Shown one piece after another: positions 34,718-44,006 of a stretch of 64,000 bases of DNA (within the stretch, counting starts at the first letter, position 1; every line of letters begins with the position of its first letter). This DNA is from JBCBSK01 sp965250105 (GTDB taxonomy: Bacteria > Pseudomonadota > Alphaproteobacteria > Rhizobiales > Tepidamorphaceae): assembly GCA_965250105.1 (NCBI GenBank), contig OZ252290.1, positions 2,976,001 to 3,040,000 on the forward strand, given 5' to 3'. The translations under genes were made by a program, and so were the position numbers. The notes beneath the pieces are model-generated. The model was not told the DNA's origin and did no database searches. It saw only the letters and a program-made list of their open reading frames with translations.

Positions 34718-35174
34718 GGCGGGCGTCGCTTTCCATTCGGCCGGTCGGGGCGTTTCCGTCGCCGCCGAGCTTAATCGGTTCGCCGATCGGTTGGAATGTG
34801 GCGTCCCACACCATAAGCACGACTACCTAGGACGAAAGTCGGTTCCGTCACATTGTTGCGCGTGGGGTGGCGAATCTGATGCAAATGGAAATTGCATTTT
34901 GCCTGCGTGAAATCCTCTTCCGCGCGTATCCGCCGCAGAAGAGATATCCCCTGGGCTCAGAGGAGATATGACATGGACCGCTTCATCGCCGCGGCATCGC
35001 GCATTACATGACGGACAGATTGGCGCGCATGACGGGAGCGATCCCGAGCCGCCGCAATGGGCCGTTGCGGCATTGAGGCGCGGGCCCCGCCAAAACCGAC
35101 ATATTGGTAAGCATCACCGCGACCGGAGCCTTGGGGTGTGTCGCCGGCTCGTGCCGCGGTGGAAAGGTTCACGG
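34718..35174. other. intergenic region upstream of the acyl-CoA dehydrogenase
   Basis: About 450 bp without a supported gene. It contains ATGCAA (34879-34884) and its reverse complement TTGCAT (34892-34897) around an AT-rich 7-nt spacer, a possible operator. The rest shows no recognised structure. Confidence 0.4.
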
Positions 35175-35384
35175 ATGACATTCATGCCATGCCCGGAATG
35201 CGGCGTGCCGTTTTCCAATGACGCGGACGGTCTCGATTGCGATCTGATCGATCTCGCGACGCGCTGCCCCTATATCCAGGCGAAAGGCGAGCATGAGCGC
35301 CTGTCGGCGGAGGATTGCCCGGTGCTGGTGGCCGCCGCCGCGACCGGCAAGGCACGGCGCGGCCAGCGCCGCCTCGCCTCGTAG
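35175..35384 (+). CDS. small conserved-type protein with Cys motifs (69 aa)
   Basis: A 69-residue protein MTFMPCPECGVPFSNDADGLDCDLIDLATRCPYIQAKGEHERLSAEDCPVLVAAA.. with a CPECG knuckle and three further cysteines, which suggests a small zinc-ribbon-like fold. GGAAAGG lies 7 bases before ATG 35175. The frame also continues upstream but that part lacks any protein-like pattern. No known function; it is convergent with DUF3422. Real coding status is probable, not certain. Confidence 0.55.
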   Translation: MTFMPCPECGVPFSNDADGLDCDLIDLATRCPYIQAKGEHERLSAEDCPVLVAAAATGKARRGQRRLAS

Positions 35385-35449
35385 CCGCATCTGCCGAGCG
35401 GGCATCCTGACGACGCCCGCTGACCTCGCGTTTAGGCGACCGACGGGTG

Positions 35450-36793
35450 TTACGCGCCGTCGTCCTGATGCTGCCGTCTTATGTAGCGGACCAGAAGACC
35501 GATGCCGATCAGGACGGTGGGCACGGCGATGGCCGCCACTATGCCGGGCGACACGGGAAAGCCCGCATCCGCCGCGCCGCGCGCCAGATAGTAGATCAGG
35601 CTGACGATATAGTAGGAGACCGCCGCGACGGAGAGGCCCTCGACAGTCCTCTGCAGGCGCAATTGCAGCTGCGCCCGCCGGTTCATGGCTTCGAGCAGAT
35701 CGCGGTTCTGGCTTTCCAATTCGACATCGACGCGGGCGCGCAGGAGGCTCGCGGCGCGGGCGAGCTTTTCCGACAGCGCGCCGAGGCGCTTTTCCGTCGA
35801 CTGGCAGAACTGCATGGCCGGCGTCATGCGCCGGCCGAGAAAGGCGGTCAGGGTGAGCTGGCCGTCGAGCGCGCGTTCGTCGAAGGTCCTGAGGCGTTGC
35901 GTGACGATGCTGTCATAGGCGCGCGTGGCGCTGAACCGGTAGCTCGTCGCGGCCATGATCGCCTCGACCTCGCCGGCGAGGCCGGCGAGGCGGTCGAGCA
36001 AGGCGCGGTTGCCGGTTAGGCCGGACACGGCGCGCATTTCCTCGGTGATCTCGGCAAGGCCCTCCTCGATCTGGCGAACATGCGGGCCGGCATTCTGCGC
36101 TTCCGGCAGGCCGAGCAGGGCAACGGTGCGATAGGTCTCGATCTCGAGCAGGCGCTGCACCATCGTGCCCGTCTGCATTGGCTCCATGCCGTGGTTTTCG
36201 ATCAGAAACCGCGTGAAGCCGGCCGCATCGGGCCTGAGATCGGTGGCGATGACCGCTTCGCCGTCCTGCACCTCGGACAGGCACAGGCTGGCCAGATCAA
36301 AGCCGTCGAGCCGCCGTTCGCCGCTGCCGGGCGGGCGCACCGTCACCCGCGTCGCCACCATGAGGCCGCCCGGCGGTTCGGACAGGACCTCGGTGACGAG
36401 CTGTGGCATGGCCTGTTCGAAGGGCGCGCCGTCGCGGTCCTCGACCTGGAAGCTGTAGGTCGTGAATTCGGTATGGGTTTCCCAACGCACGGTGATGCCG
36501 GGCAGCGCGAAACGATGATGCCGCGCGCCCTCCGGCAGAGGCGGCAGGCCGCGGTCGCGGAACAGGTCCTGAAGCCGCTGCCGGTCGGCGTCCGATCCGC
36601 CCGGCGCCTTCATGAAGGCGAAGTGAAACACCTGGACCGGGGTCGGCAGCGGATGGAACGGCCGGGTGTGGACCTCGTTGATGATCGCGCCGCGGTCAGG
36701 ATGCGCCGCGAAACGGCGCTCGATGCGCGCGAAGCTCGCGGCATCGGGACCGTTATCGCCTTCGGGAGCGGGGTCGTCGCGCGTCATGTCCAT
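35450..36793 (-). CDS. DUF3422 family membrane-anchored protein
   Basis: A 447-residue protein with the DUF3422 signature at its N-terminus (NEVHTRPFHPLPTPVQVFHFAFM) and the block RFALPGITVRWETHTEFTTYSFQV. The middle is helical and coiled-coil-like (about 260-390), and two membrane segments end the protein (VAAVSYYIVSLIYYLARGAADAGFPVSPGIVAAIAVPTVLIGIGLLVRYI). Function of the family is unknown. It is a stand-alone gene in an ordinary housekeeping context, with the TRAP transporter operon downstream on the same strand. Confidence 0.88.
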   Translation of the reverse strand: MDMTRDDPAPEGDNGPDAASFARIERRFAAHPDRGAIINEVHTRPFHPLPTPVQVFHFAFMKAPGGSDADRQRLQDLFRDRGLPPLPEGARHHRFALPGITVRWETHTEFTTYSFQVEDRDGAPFEQAMPQLVTEVLSEPPGGLMVATRVTVRPPGSGERRLDGFDLASLCLSEVQDGEAVIATDLRPDAAGFTRFLIENHGMEPMQTGTMVQRLLEIETYRTVALLGLPEAQNAGPHVRQIEEGLAEITEEMRAVSGLTGNRALLDRLAGLAGEVEAIMAATSYRFSATRAYDSIVTQRLRTFDERALDGQLTLTAFLGRRMTPAMQFCQSTEKRLGALSEKLARAASLLRARVDVELESQNRDLLEAMNRRAQLQLRLQRTVEGLSVAAVSYYIVSLIYYLARGAADAGFPVSPGIVAAIAVPTVLIGIGLLVRYIRRQHQDDGA

Positions 36794-36884
36794 CTGTGCA
36801 CCGGTTCAGGCCGAAAACCTAGCCTTATGCACGGATCGGGCGCGGTTCAAAAGCCCGTGCGGCAAGCCGACGCCCCTTGCCGCG

Positions 36885-38267
36885 TCATTCGAGCAGGACG
36901 CCGGGCAGCCACAGCGCGAGTTCGGGGAAGGCCAGCACCATGGACAGCCCGAACAGCTGCAGGAGCACGAAGGGAATGATGCCCTTATAGATCATCTGGA
37001 TCGACACCTGCGGCGGCGCCACGCCCTTCATGTAGAACAGCGCGAAGCCGAATGGTGGCGTCAGGAAGGATGTCTGCAGGTTCACCGCCACGAGGATGAG
37101 GAACCAGATGACTTGCTGATTGGCGATATTGGCGTGCTCGATGAGGTGTTCGCCAAAGTCGAGCAGGCCGACGATCGGCGCGAAGACCGGCATGACGATC
37201 AGGGTGATCTCGATCCAGTCGAAGAAGAAGCCGAGCAGGAACACCATGCCCATCAGCACGAACAGGATCGACCAGGGGCCGACACCGGTCGCCTGGATGA
37301 ATTCGATGATCAGATGTTCGCCGCCCAGCACGCGGAACACGAAGGAAAAGCAGGTGGCGCCGACGAAGATGCCGAACAGCATCGCGCCGGTCAGTGCTGA
37401 GCGGAAGCAGACTTCCTTGAAGACTTCCCAGGTCAGCGCCCGATTGATGGCCGCGAGCAGGATCGAGCCCGCCGCCCCGATGCCCGCCGCCTCGGTCGGC
37501 GTGGCGAGGCCGGCGAAGATCGAACCCAGCACCATGACGATCAGCGCTATCGGCGGAATGAAGCTGCGCATGATCAGGGCGAACATCTCGAAGCCGCCCG
37601 ACGGGCCGACATCGTCGGGCAGTGGCGGGGCGAGCGCCGGCCGCACCTGGCACAGGAGCGCGATATAGAGCGTGTAGAGCCCGGCCAGCAGAAGGCCCGG
37701 GATGATCGCCGCGATGAACACCGTGCCGACCGGCACCGACAGCAGATCCGACATGATGACCAGCATGATCGATGGCGGAATCAGGATGCCGAGCGTGCCC
37801 GAGGCGGCGATCGTGCCGGTGGCGAGCGGGATATTGTATTTGCGGTCGAGCATGACCGGCAGCGCCAGCAGCGTCATCATGACGACGGAGGCGCCGATGA
37901 TGCCCGTCGTCGCCGCCATGATCGTGCCCATCAGCGTCACCGACAGCGCAAGCCCTCCCGGCACGCGGCGCAGCAGGACCTGGAGGCAGTAGAGCAGGTC
38001 GCGCGCGACGCCGGATTTCTCCAGCATCGTTCCCATGAAGATGAACATCGGGATCGCCACCAGGACCGGGCTCTCCATGGTGCCGCCATAGATGCGCAGC
38101 GGGATCAACGACAATTGCTGGAGGCGGAATTCGCCGACCATCGAGCCGATGACGGCGAAGGCGAGCCCGATGCCGCCGAGGATGAAGGCGACCGGATAGC
38201 CGGTGAACAACAGCGTCCCGAGCGCCAGGAACATCCACAGCGGCAGAAACTCGACAAACGCTTCCAT
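36885..38267 (-). CDS. dctM: TRAP transporter large permease DctM
   Basis: A 460-residue inner-membrane protein with about twelve hydrophobic segments. DctM blocks include IPMFIFMGTMLEKSGVARDLLY, MAATTGIIGASVVMMTLLALPVML, GTLGILIPPSIMLVIMSDLLSVPVGTVFIAAIIPG and FFFDWIEITLIVMPVFAPIV, the Na+/substrate transport core. It works with the small permease 12 bp upstream and the periplasmic binding protein at 39469-40515 in one operon reading dctP-dctQ-dctM. Ligand class is probably a carboxylate or 2-oxo acid (see the binding protein). Confidence 0.95.
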   Translation of the reverse strand: MEAFVEFLPLWMFLALGTLLFTGYPVAFILGGIGLAFAVIGSMVGEFRLQQLSLIPLRIYGGTMESPVLVAIPMFIFMGTMLEKSGVARDLLYCLQVLLRRVPGGLALSVTLMGTIMAATTGIIGASVVMMTLLALPVMLDRKYNIPLATGTIAASGTLGILIPPSIMLVIMSDLLSVPVGTVFIAAIIPGLLLAGLYTLYIALLCQVRPALAPPLPDDVGPSGGFEMFALIMRSFIPPIALIVMVLGSIFAGLATPTEAAGIGAAGSILLAAINRALTWEVFKEVCFRSALTGAMLFGIFVGATCFSFVFRVLGGEHLIIEFIQATGVGPWSILFVLMGMVFLLGFFFDWIEITLIVMPVFAPIVGLLDFGEHLIEHANIANQQVIWFLILVAVNLQTSFLTPPFGFALFYMKGVAPPQVSIQMIYKGIIPFVLLQLFGLSMVLAFPELALWLPGVLLE

Positions 38268-38279
38268 GGACGATCAGCC

Positions 38280-39296
38280 TCAGTTCGCGGTCTTGATGGC
38301 GCTATCGTCGGGCATGTCGGCATGATGCGTGCCGGCATAGTAGCCGGAGCGGCCGCGCAGATGTTCGGGACCGAACAGATAGACGATGCATTTCAGCGCC
38401 ACCGACAGGCCGGCGAGCGCCAGCAGGACGAAGCCGATCGGCAGCATGGATTTGATGATGAAGCGGTAGGGCAGTCCGGTCAGCGCCGAGGAGACTTCGC
38501 CGATGTTGAAGGAGTCGCGCGCGAAGGTGTAGCCGTAGGTGAAGATGACGAAGCAGTAGGGGATCAGGAAGAACAGGCAGCCCAGCAGTTCGATCCACAC
38601 CCGCGTCCGCCGGCCAAGCCGCTCGCGCACCAGTTCGATGCGGACATGTGCGTCCTTCACATAGGCGAATGCGAAGGTGAGCAGGAACAGCGTGGCATGG
38701 AGATGCCATTGCGCTTCCTGCAGCCGGGTCGAGGTGAAGATCGAATAGAGCTGTGTATTGGTGAATTGCGGGTCGAAATCGAGATATTTCCGCTGAACCA
38801 CGTCATAGAGGATGAACAGGATCATCGGAATGAACAGGATGGTGGCGATCTGTCCGACCCGGACGGCGAAGGCGGCGATGCCTTCGCTGGCTTCGAGGAA
38901 GAACAGGTAGGAACCGTTCAGGTTGCGCCGGGCGGCGAAGAATACCGCGCCGAGCAGCAGGACCACGATGGCGATCTCGACCGGGATCGCGAAGGCGGCC
39001 AGGCTTTCGTAGAAGTCGAGCGCCGATTGCGCTGTGGCCGCTTCGGCGTCATCGCCGCGGGCGGCCCGGCGCAGGGGCCGGATGATTTCGCGGGGCGCCG
39101 AGAAAGGCGAAATCATCAGGGCGCTGAAGCCCGAGAGAAAGGCCGCCGAGACGAAGGTCGCCGGATGCGGGCGCAACAGCGCCGCCGCGCAGACGAGCAC
39201 CAACATGGCCGCCAGCAGGTAGAAATGCGCGCCGAAACTGATGCTGGTGAGGACGATCGCGGCGAGGATGGCCGCGACGGCGGCGAGCGTGCCCAT
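38280..39296 (-). CDS. dctQ: TRAP transporter small permease DctQ with extra N-terminal membrane region
   Basis: A 338-residue protein, about twice the usual length of DctQ. The C-terminal half (from about residue 150: GIAAFAVRVGQIATILFIPMILFILYDVVQRKYLDF.. HVRIELVRERLGRRTRVWIELLGCLFFLIPYCFVIFTYG) is a normal four-helix small permease with the conserved VRIELV motif. The N-terminal about 140 residues add roughly three to four more hydrophobic segments and a charged loop (PREIIRPLRRAARGDDAEAATAQ). Extended small permeases are known in a subset of TRAP systems. It is the middle gene of the operon, with dctM starting 12 bp after its stop. Confidence 0.88.
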   Translation of the reverse strand: MGTLAAVAAILAAIVLTSISFGAHFYLLAAMLVLVCAAALLRPHPATFVSAAFLSGFSALMISPFSAPREIIRPLRRAARGDDAEAATAQSALDFYESLAAFAIPVEIAIVVLLLGAVFFAARRNLNGSYLFFLEASEGIAAFAVRVGQIATILFIPMILFILYDVVQRKYLDFDPQFTNTQLYSIFTSTRLQEAQWHLHATLFLLTFAFAYVKDAHVRIELVRERLGRRTRVWIELLGCLFFLIPYCFVIFTYGYTFARDSFNIGEVSSALTGLPYRFIIKSMLPIGFVLLALAGLSVALKCIVYLFGPEHLRGRSGYYAGTHHADMPDDSAIKTAN

Positions 39297-39468
39297 GAGT
39301 TGCGCCTAGATTGGGAGTGGCCTGGACGATGTCAGGCCTTGATCTCGAAGGACGGACGGGACCGGACGGGGGCGGCGTTTCACGGATTCCGCGCGGGAAC
39401 CGGCCACCACCGCCGGCATGCATCGATGGGAACGGGGCCGCGCCGAGGCGGCCCCGATCACCGATGGA

Positions 39469-40515
39469 TCAGTCCAGATAGCCGATGTCGCGCCAGGTCG
39501 AATACTGGTCGCGGAAATCGGACAGCGACACCCAGGCCCGCTCGAAATCGGGATCGCCGGCCACCTGTTCGGCGACGACTTCCTCCCACGCGCCTTCGAA
39601 GGCGGCGAGCATTTCAGGCGACCAGCGGTGGATCGTCACGCCCTTTTCCTGGAGTTCGGCGAGGGCGGCCGACTGGATGGCCTCGCCTTCGGCCAAGCCG
39701 TAGGCGATCGAGGCATCGCACACCGTTTCGATCTGCGCCTGGGTCACTTCGTCGAGGCCTTCCCAGACATCGAGATTGATCATCAGGTCGAACAGGGTCG
39801 ACTGCTGGTGCCAGCCCGGGAAGTAGTAGTGCGAGGCGACCTGGTAGAAGCCGAGGTTCAGGTCGATCGCCGGCATGGAGAACTCGGTGGCGTCGATCGT
39901 GCCGAGTTCGAGCGCGGGGAAGATGTCGCCGCCGGCGAGAAGCTGGGTCGAGACGCCGAGCTTTTCCATCACCTTGGCGCCGAGACCGAAGAAGCGCATC
40001 TTCAGGCCCTGCAGGTCTTCCGGCGAGTTGATCTCCTGACGGAACCAGCCCGACGCCTCGGGCGCGATCACGCCGCAGAACAGCGACTTGATGTTCGATT
40101 CCTCATAGATCTCGTCGAAGATCTCCTGTCCGCCACCAAACTTGATCCAGGCGATGTATTCGGCCGCCGACGGCCCGAACGGCACGGCGCCGAAGAGCTG
40201 CAGCGCTGGCACCTTGCCGGCCCAGTAGCCCGGCGTCGACCAACCGGCCTCGACCGCGCCCGACGCGACGGCGTCGAACACTTCAAGGGCCGGAACCAGC
40301 GCGCCCGGCTCCTGGAACTCGACCTCGACATTGCCGTCGGTGACCAGCGTGATCTGGTCGGCGATGCGCTTGCCGAGAGTGCCGAGCTGGGTCAGCGAGC
40401 CCGGATAGGTCGACTGCAGGTTCCAGGTTTCGGCCTGCGCCGGAACGCTGGCGACGCCCATCGTCGCGACCAGCGCCGCGGATGCCATGAGCTTGGTGAC
40501 GAGTTGTGTCTTCAT
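39469..40515 (-). CDS. dctP: TRAP transporter substrate-binding protein DctP (TakP-like)
   Basis: A 348-residue periplasmic protein with a signal peptide (MKTQLVTKLMASAALVATMGVASVPAQA|ETWNLQST). The sequence follows the TakP-like DctP branch: LQSTYPGSLTQLGTLGKRIADQI, EVFDAVASGAVEAGWSTPGYWAGKVPALQLFGAVPFGP, ELINSPEDLQGLKMRFFGLGAKVMEKLG with the carboxylate-binding Arg, and DATEFSMPAIDLNLGFYQVASHYYFPGWHQ. TakP-type proteins bind 2-oxo acids through a cation. GGGAGGA before ATG 40515 decides the start. It is the first gene of the TRAP operon; an FMN-dependent hydroxy-acid dehydrogenase just upstream fits a 2-oxo/2-hydroxy acid substrate. Confidence 0.94.
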   Translation of the reverse strand: MKTQLVTKLMASAALVATMGVASVPAQAETWNLQSTYPGSLTQLGTLGKRIADQITLVTDGNVEVEFQEPGALVPALEVFDAVASGAVEAGWSTPGYWAGKVPALQLFGAVPFGPSAAEYIAWIKFGGGQEIFDEIYEESNIKSLFCGVIAPEASGWFRQEINSPEDLQGLKMRFFGLGAKVMEKLGVSTQLLAGGDIFPALELGTIDATEFSMPAIDLNLGFYQVASHYYFPGWHQQSTLFDLMINLDVWEGLDEVTQAQIETVCDASIAYGLAEGEAIQSAALAELQEKGVTIHRWSPEMLAAFEGAWEEVVAEQVAGDPDFERAWVSLSDFRDQYSTWRDIGYLD

Positions 40516-40882
40516 GCGATGTCCTCCCTTGCGGCACGGGGTCCGACCCCCTCCGCCAAACTCGTGTCGATGCCTGAAGCCCTCTGAAACTTCCGGCACC
40601 ATGCGAGCCGATTTGCGCGCCCCTTATTGGGTTCTCCAAACGTGCCGACCGTCAACGGGACCAGCTTTCCGTGGGGCTGTCCGGAGCGGATCGTCGCTCA
40701 TGACAGTCGTCGCGGTGCCGATCTGGCGGTTTTCGGTCGGTTCGGTGAAGAACCCGGGCCTTCGTCGCAAAAACTGGCCAAAAAAACAGGTAACAGGTTG
40801 GTTTGTGTGGCGCAACGACGAATTCGCGCCACTCTGATTGCCGCCTCAGCGTCGTCTCGGTATCGCCCGTCGGCGGTCGACC
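40516..40882. other. promoter region of the TRAP operon
   Basis: About 370 bp between the stop of the hydroxy-acid dehydrogenase and the dctP start, same strand. It has a 7-bp inverted repeat (GTGGCGC at 40807-40813, GCGCCAC at 40826-40832) followed on the minus strand by a T-run at 40788-40794, which may be a weak terminator for the upstream gene. AACAGGT is directly repeated at 40793-40810. No gene is seen. Confidence 0.4.
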
Positions 40883-42040
40883 TTAAGCCGCGCGGAAGAT
40901 GTCGGGGTCGGCGAGGATCGAGCGGTCGAGCTGGTCGATCCGTTTCTTGCCGCACAGCGCCATGGTGATGTCGAGTTCGCGGTGCAGAAGCTCCAGGACC
41001 GTGCTGACGCCCTGTTTTCCCATCGCGCCGAGGCCATAGAGGAAGGCGCGGCCGATATAGGTGCCCTTGGCGCCGAGCGCGACGGATTTCAGGATGTCCT
41101 GGCCCGAATTAATGCCGCCATCGACATGGACCTCGATCCGGTCGCCCACCGCATCGACGATGCGTGGCAGCATGGCGATCGAGGAGCGCGCGCCATCCAG
41201 TTGCCGGCCGCCGTGATTGGAGACGATGAGGGCGTCGGCGCCGCTGTCGGCGGCGCGTCTGGCGTCTTCTTCGTCGAGGATGCCCTTCAGGATCAGCTTG
41301 CCGCCCCACAGGTCCTTGATCCAGGCGACGTCCTCCCAGGACAGCGTCGGGTCGAACTGCTGATTGGTCCAGGAATGCAGGCTGGCCATGTTCTCGACGC
41401 CGTCGACATGGCCGACGATGTTGCCGAAGCTGCGCCGCTTGGTGTTGAGCATCGCCAGGCACCAACGCGGCTTGGTGGCCATGTCGATCATGTTTGGCAG
41501 CGTCAGCCTGGGCGGCGCGCTGAGCCCGTTCTTCAGGTCCTTGTGGCGCTGGCCGATGATCTGAAGATCGAGCGTCAGCACAAGCGCCGAACAGCCGGCC
41601 GCCTTGGCGCGCCCGATCAGCTTTTCGATGAAGCCGCGGTCGCGCATGACGTAAAGCTGGAACCAGAAGGGTTTGCGGGTATGCGCCGCGACGTCCTCGA
41701 TCGAGCAGATGCTCATGGTCGACAGGGTGAAGGGCACGCCGAAGGCCTCGGCGGCCTGGGCCGCCAGGATCTCGCCATCGGCATGCTGCATGCCGGTCAT
41801 CCCGGTCGGCGCCAGCGCCACCGGCATCGCCACCTGCTCGCCGATCATCGTGGTTTCGGTCGACCGGTCGGTCATGTCGACGGCGACGCGCTGGCGCAGC
41901 TCGACCCGCTCGAAATCAGTGCTGTTGCGGCGATACGTGGATTCTGTCCAGGAGCCCGAATCCGCATAGTCGTAGAACATCCGCGGCACGCGCTGGCGCG
42001 CCAGGATGCGCAGGTCCTCGACATTGGTGATGACGGTCAT
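40883..42040 (-). CDS. lldD: FMN-dependent alpha-hydroxy acid dehydrogenase (LldD family)
   Basis: A 385-residue TIM-barrel flavoprotein of LldD/glycolate-oxidase type. It starts MTVITNVEDLRILARQRVPRMFYDYADSGSWTE, has the FMN-site block VALAPTGMTGMQHADGE, the catalytic segment ALIVSNHGGRQLDGARSS with the catalytic His and substrate-binding Arg, and HVDGGINSGQDILKSVALGAKGTYIGRAFLYG. It oxidises L-lactate or a related 2-hydroxy acid to the 2-oxo acid, giving electrons to the respiratory chain. The ATG at 42040 is preferred over a frame start 21 codons upstream. The TRAP system next to it may import its substrate or product. Confidence 0.93.
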   Translation of the reverse strand: MTVITNVEDLRILARQRVPRMFYDYADSGSWTESTYRRNSTDFERVELRQRVAVDMTDRSTETTMIGEQVAMPVALAPTGMTGMQHADGEILAAQAAEAFGVPFTLSTMSICSIEDVAAHTRKPFWFQLYVMRDRGFIEKLIGRAKAAGCSALVLTLDLQIIGQRHKDLKNGLSAPPRLTLPNMIDMATKPRWCLAMLNTKRRSFGNIVGHVDGVENMASLHSWTNQQFDPTLSWEDVAWIKDLWGGKLILKGILDEEDARRAADSGADALIVSNHGGRQLDGARSSIAMLPRIVDAVGDRIEVHVDGGINSGQDILKSVALGAKGTYIGRAFLYGLGAMGKQGVSTVLELLHRELDITMALCGKKRIDQLDRSILADPDIFRAA

Positions 42041-42143
42041 GGCCGGCCCTCGCCCTTGCGTTTCGGTTGCCGGCAACCTGCCGCCAACCGCCGGCGAAGG
42101 CAATATGGGCGATGGGCGGCGCGGGGCGTCAGGTCATCCTGGC

Positions 42144-42602
42144 CTAGGCCGTATCGCGGGCCGGGCGGACGGCGAAGCGGCCGGTCAGGCGGAAGCCGTC
42201 ACGGACATTGAGCGCCAGCAGGGCCATGTTGACGAGACCGGCGGCCAGTTCGACCGCCTGGATCGCGTAGAACAGGTCGTCGAACTGTCCGGCCTGGGCG
42301 CGGGCGCTCAAGACGATCGCGCAGGGCACGAGAACGAGCAGGCCGTTGGCGGCGATGATCGGCATGCGCCACTTCTTCGCCAGCGCCGGACCGGCCTTGG
42401 CCCAGCCGCCCATCCGCATGCCGCTGGCACCCGCCACGGCCAGCGCCGGAACGAGCAGCAACAGCCCCCACAGGATCGCCTGTTTGACGGTCGCGATCTG
42501 CGCGTAAGTCCCGAACAGTTCGACGATGACGGTCGAGGTCCAGAACGTCGCGATGGTCGCCAGGCCGATGATGCCGGCCGCTGCATGAAATCGTTTCAGC
42601 AT
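42144..42602 (-). CDS. four-helix membrane protein of unknown function
   Basis: A 152-residue hydrophobic protein with four likely membrane segments (FHAAAGIIGLATIATFWTSTVIVELFG, AILWGLLLLVPALAVAGASG, PIIAANGLLVLVPCAIVLSARA and VELAAGLVNMALLALNVRDGF). It has no known domain that I recognise. It follows the MarR gene by 38 bp on the same strand, so the two are likely one operon and the membrane protein may be the target of the regulator. GGGAGT precedes the start. Confidence 0.75.
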   Translation of the reverse strand: MLKRFHAAAGIIGLATIATFWTSTVIVELFGTYAQIATVKQAILWGLLLLVPALAVAGASGMRMGGWAKAGPALAKKWRMPIIAANGLLVLVPCAIVLSARAQAGQFDDLFYAIQAVELAAGLVNMALLALNVRDGFRLTGRFAVRPARDTA

Positions 42603-42640
42603 GGGGCACTCCCAGCAGGGTGAGTGTCGATGTTCCGTGC

Positions 42641-43141
42641 TCAGGCCGCGTCGTTGTCTTCTTCGGCCGGGCGCATCGCCGGTGCCGTCGGGTCGAGCCG
42701 TTGGCCGATCATCCGCAGGACGTCGAGCGCGTCGCTGAGCCGGGCGGGCGGGATGTCGCGGCCCGTCTCATTGGCCCAGGGGATCTGCCGCGCGATCGCC
42801 GCCGCATAGGCGTCGCGCCCCGTTTCGGTCAACGTGACGAGGCGCGCCCGGCGGTCGGCCGGGTTGTCGATCATGGCGATCAGGCCGCGCTCGGTCATGT
42901 CATTGACAACACGTTGCACGGCTTGGCGCGTCAGGCCCATGCGCCGGGCGATGGCCGACACGGTCTGCGGCCGTCCCGACAGCGCGACGGCGCCGAGGAT
43001 CTGCCAGCGCGCGCTGGTCAGGCCGAGATCGGCGACGAGCGCGTCGCCAGCCGCGACCAGACGGCCGTTGAGCCGGAAGATCTCGAGCCAGATCGCGGTG
43101 ATCTGGCTGCCGGAGGCGGAATAGCCGGGTCTCGTATCCAT
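42641..43141 (-). CDS. MarR family transcriptional regulator
   Basis: A 166-residue winged-helix repressor of usual length. The DNA-binding part is GLTSARWQILGAVALSGRPQTVSAIARRMGLTRQAVQRVVNDMTERGLIAMIDNPADRRARLVTLTETGRDAYAAA, with the DxRxR wing motif. The neighbouring membrane protein gene lies just downstream, and a GNAT gene is divergent. Upstream, on the minus strand, TTGACA about 40 bases before the start may be a -35 box. A TGTC repeat pattern lies in the same stretch, a possible operator, unproven. Confidence 0.92.
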   Translation of the reverse strand: MDTRPGYSASGSQITAIWLEIFRLNGRLVAAGDALVADLGLTSARWQILGAVALSGRPQTVSAIARRMGLTRQAVQRVVNDMTERGLIAMIDNPADRRARLVTLTETGRDAYAAAIARQIPWANETGRDIPPARLSDALDVLRMIGQRLDPTAPAMRPAEEDNDAA

Positions 43142-43302
43142 GATGCGGCCTCTTATTGAAAGCTAATTGTCTATACACTGTCAAAATAGGGGTGGCGGAC
43201 GGCGACTGCAAGGGCGGCGCGCAAATGGCGTGCTGCTTTCCGCATTTCGTGCCATGTTTGGTCGTTGTGACTCGTCAAAGGCCGAGGGGTTGGAAAACGA
43301 TA

Positions 43303-43812
43303 ATGGCCATCGCAACGCTGTCGACCGGATGGACACCCGGCCTGCTTGGCTGGATGATCGGCGCCCATGGGATCTACTATGCCCGCGAATGGCGGTTCGG
43401 GCGGGATTTCGAAGTTCAGGTCGCTGTCGAGCTAGCGGATTTCGCACGCCGTTATGACCCTGATCGCGACGTTGTCCTGCGCGCCGAGTCCGCCGAGGGC
43501 GATACCGTCGCGACCATGGTGGTCGATGGTAGCCGGCCGGAACTGGCGCCCGAAATGGCGGAATTGCGCTGGTTCATCACGTCGGACGGTGCGCGTGGCT
43601 CCGGGATCGGCGCGGCGCTCATGCGCTCGGCGATGAGGTTTCTCGACGACAAGCGCTATGCGGCCTGTCGGCTCGAGACCTTTCACGGCCTCGACGCGGC
43701 AGCCTCGCTGTGCCGCCGCGCGGGCTTCACGCTGACCGGAGAGCGCGTATCGACCGAGCGCGGCCGAGCCATCGAGGTTCAGGAATGGCTGTGGCGGCGC
43801 GAAGCGTCCTGA
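43303..43812 (+). CDS. GNAT family N-acetyltransferase
   Basis: A 169-residue acetyltransferase. It has MAIATLSTGWTPGLLGWMIGAHGIYYAREWRFGRDFEVQVAVELADFARRYDPDRDVVL at the start, a pattern typical of the GNAT halves of MarR-GNAT fusion proteins, and the acetyl-CoA motif A in WFITSDGARGSGIGAALMRSAMRFLDDKRYAACRLETF (R-x2-G-x-G). Position next to a divergent MarR gene suggests a split form of that fusion arrangement. The substrate is unknown. ATG 43303 begins the recognisable domain; the frame upstream is not protein-like. Confidence 0.9.
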   Translation: MAIATLSTGWTPGLLGWMIGAHGIYYAREWRFGRDFEVQVAVELADFARRYDPDRDVVLRAESAEGDTVATMVVDGSRPELAPEMAELRWFITSDGARGSGIGAALMRSAMRFLDDKRYAACRLETFHGLDAAASLCRRAGFTLTGERVSTERGRAIEVQEWLWRREAS

Positions 43813-44006
43813 GGATGGCTTGCCCGGTCGATCAGCGAGACGTGAGCAAAGCGTGATCGGCCCGGACCTTCGCAAATCGCCGTGGCGACAGTAGGTCTGA
43901 TCGGAAGACATGGTTGCGCGATGATCGCCCCGGCGGCGCGTGGCGCTGACACCGCCGCGTCGCAGAATGACTGCATTCCAGAATGGTTGCGTTCCAGGAG
44001 GCCCCG

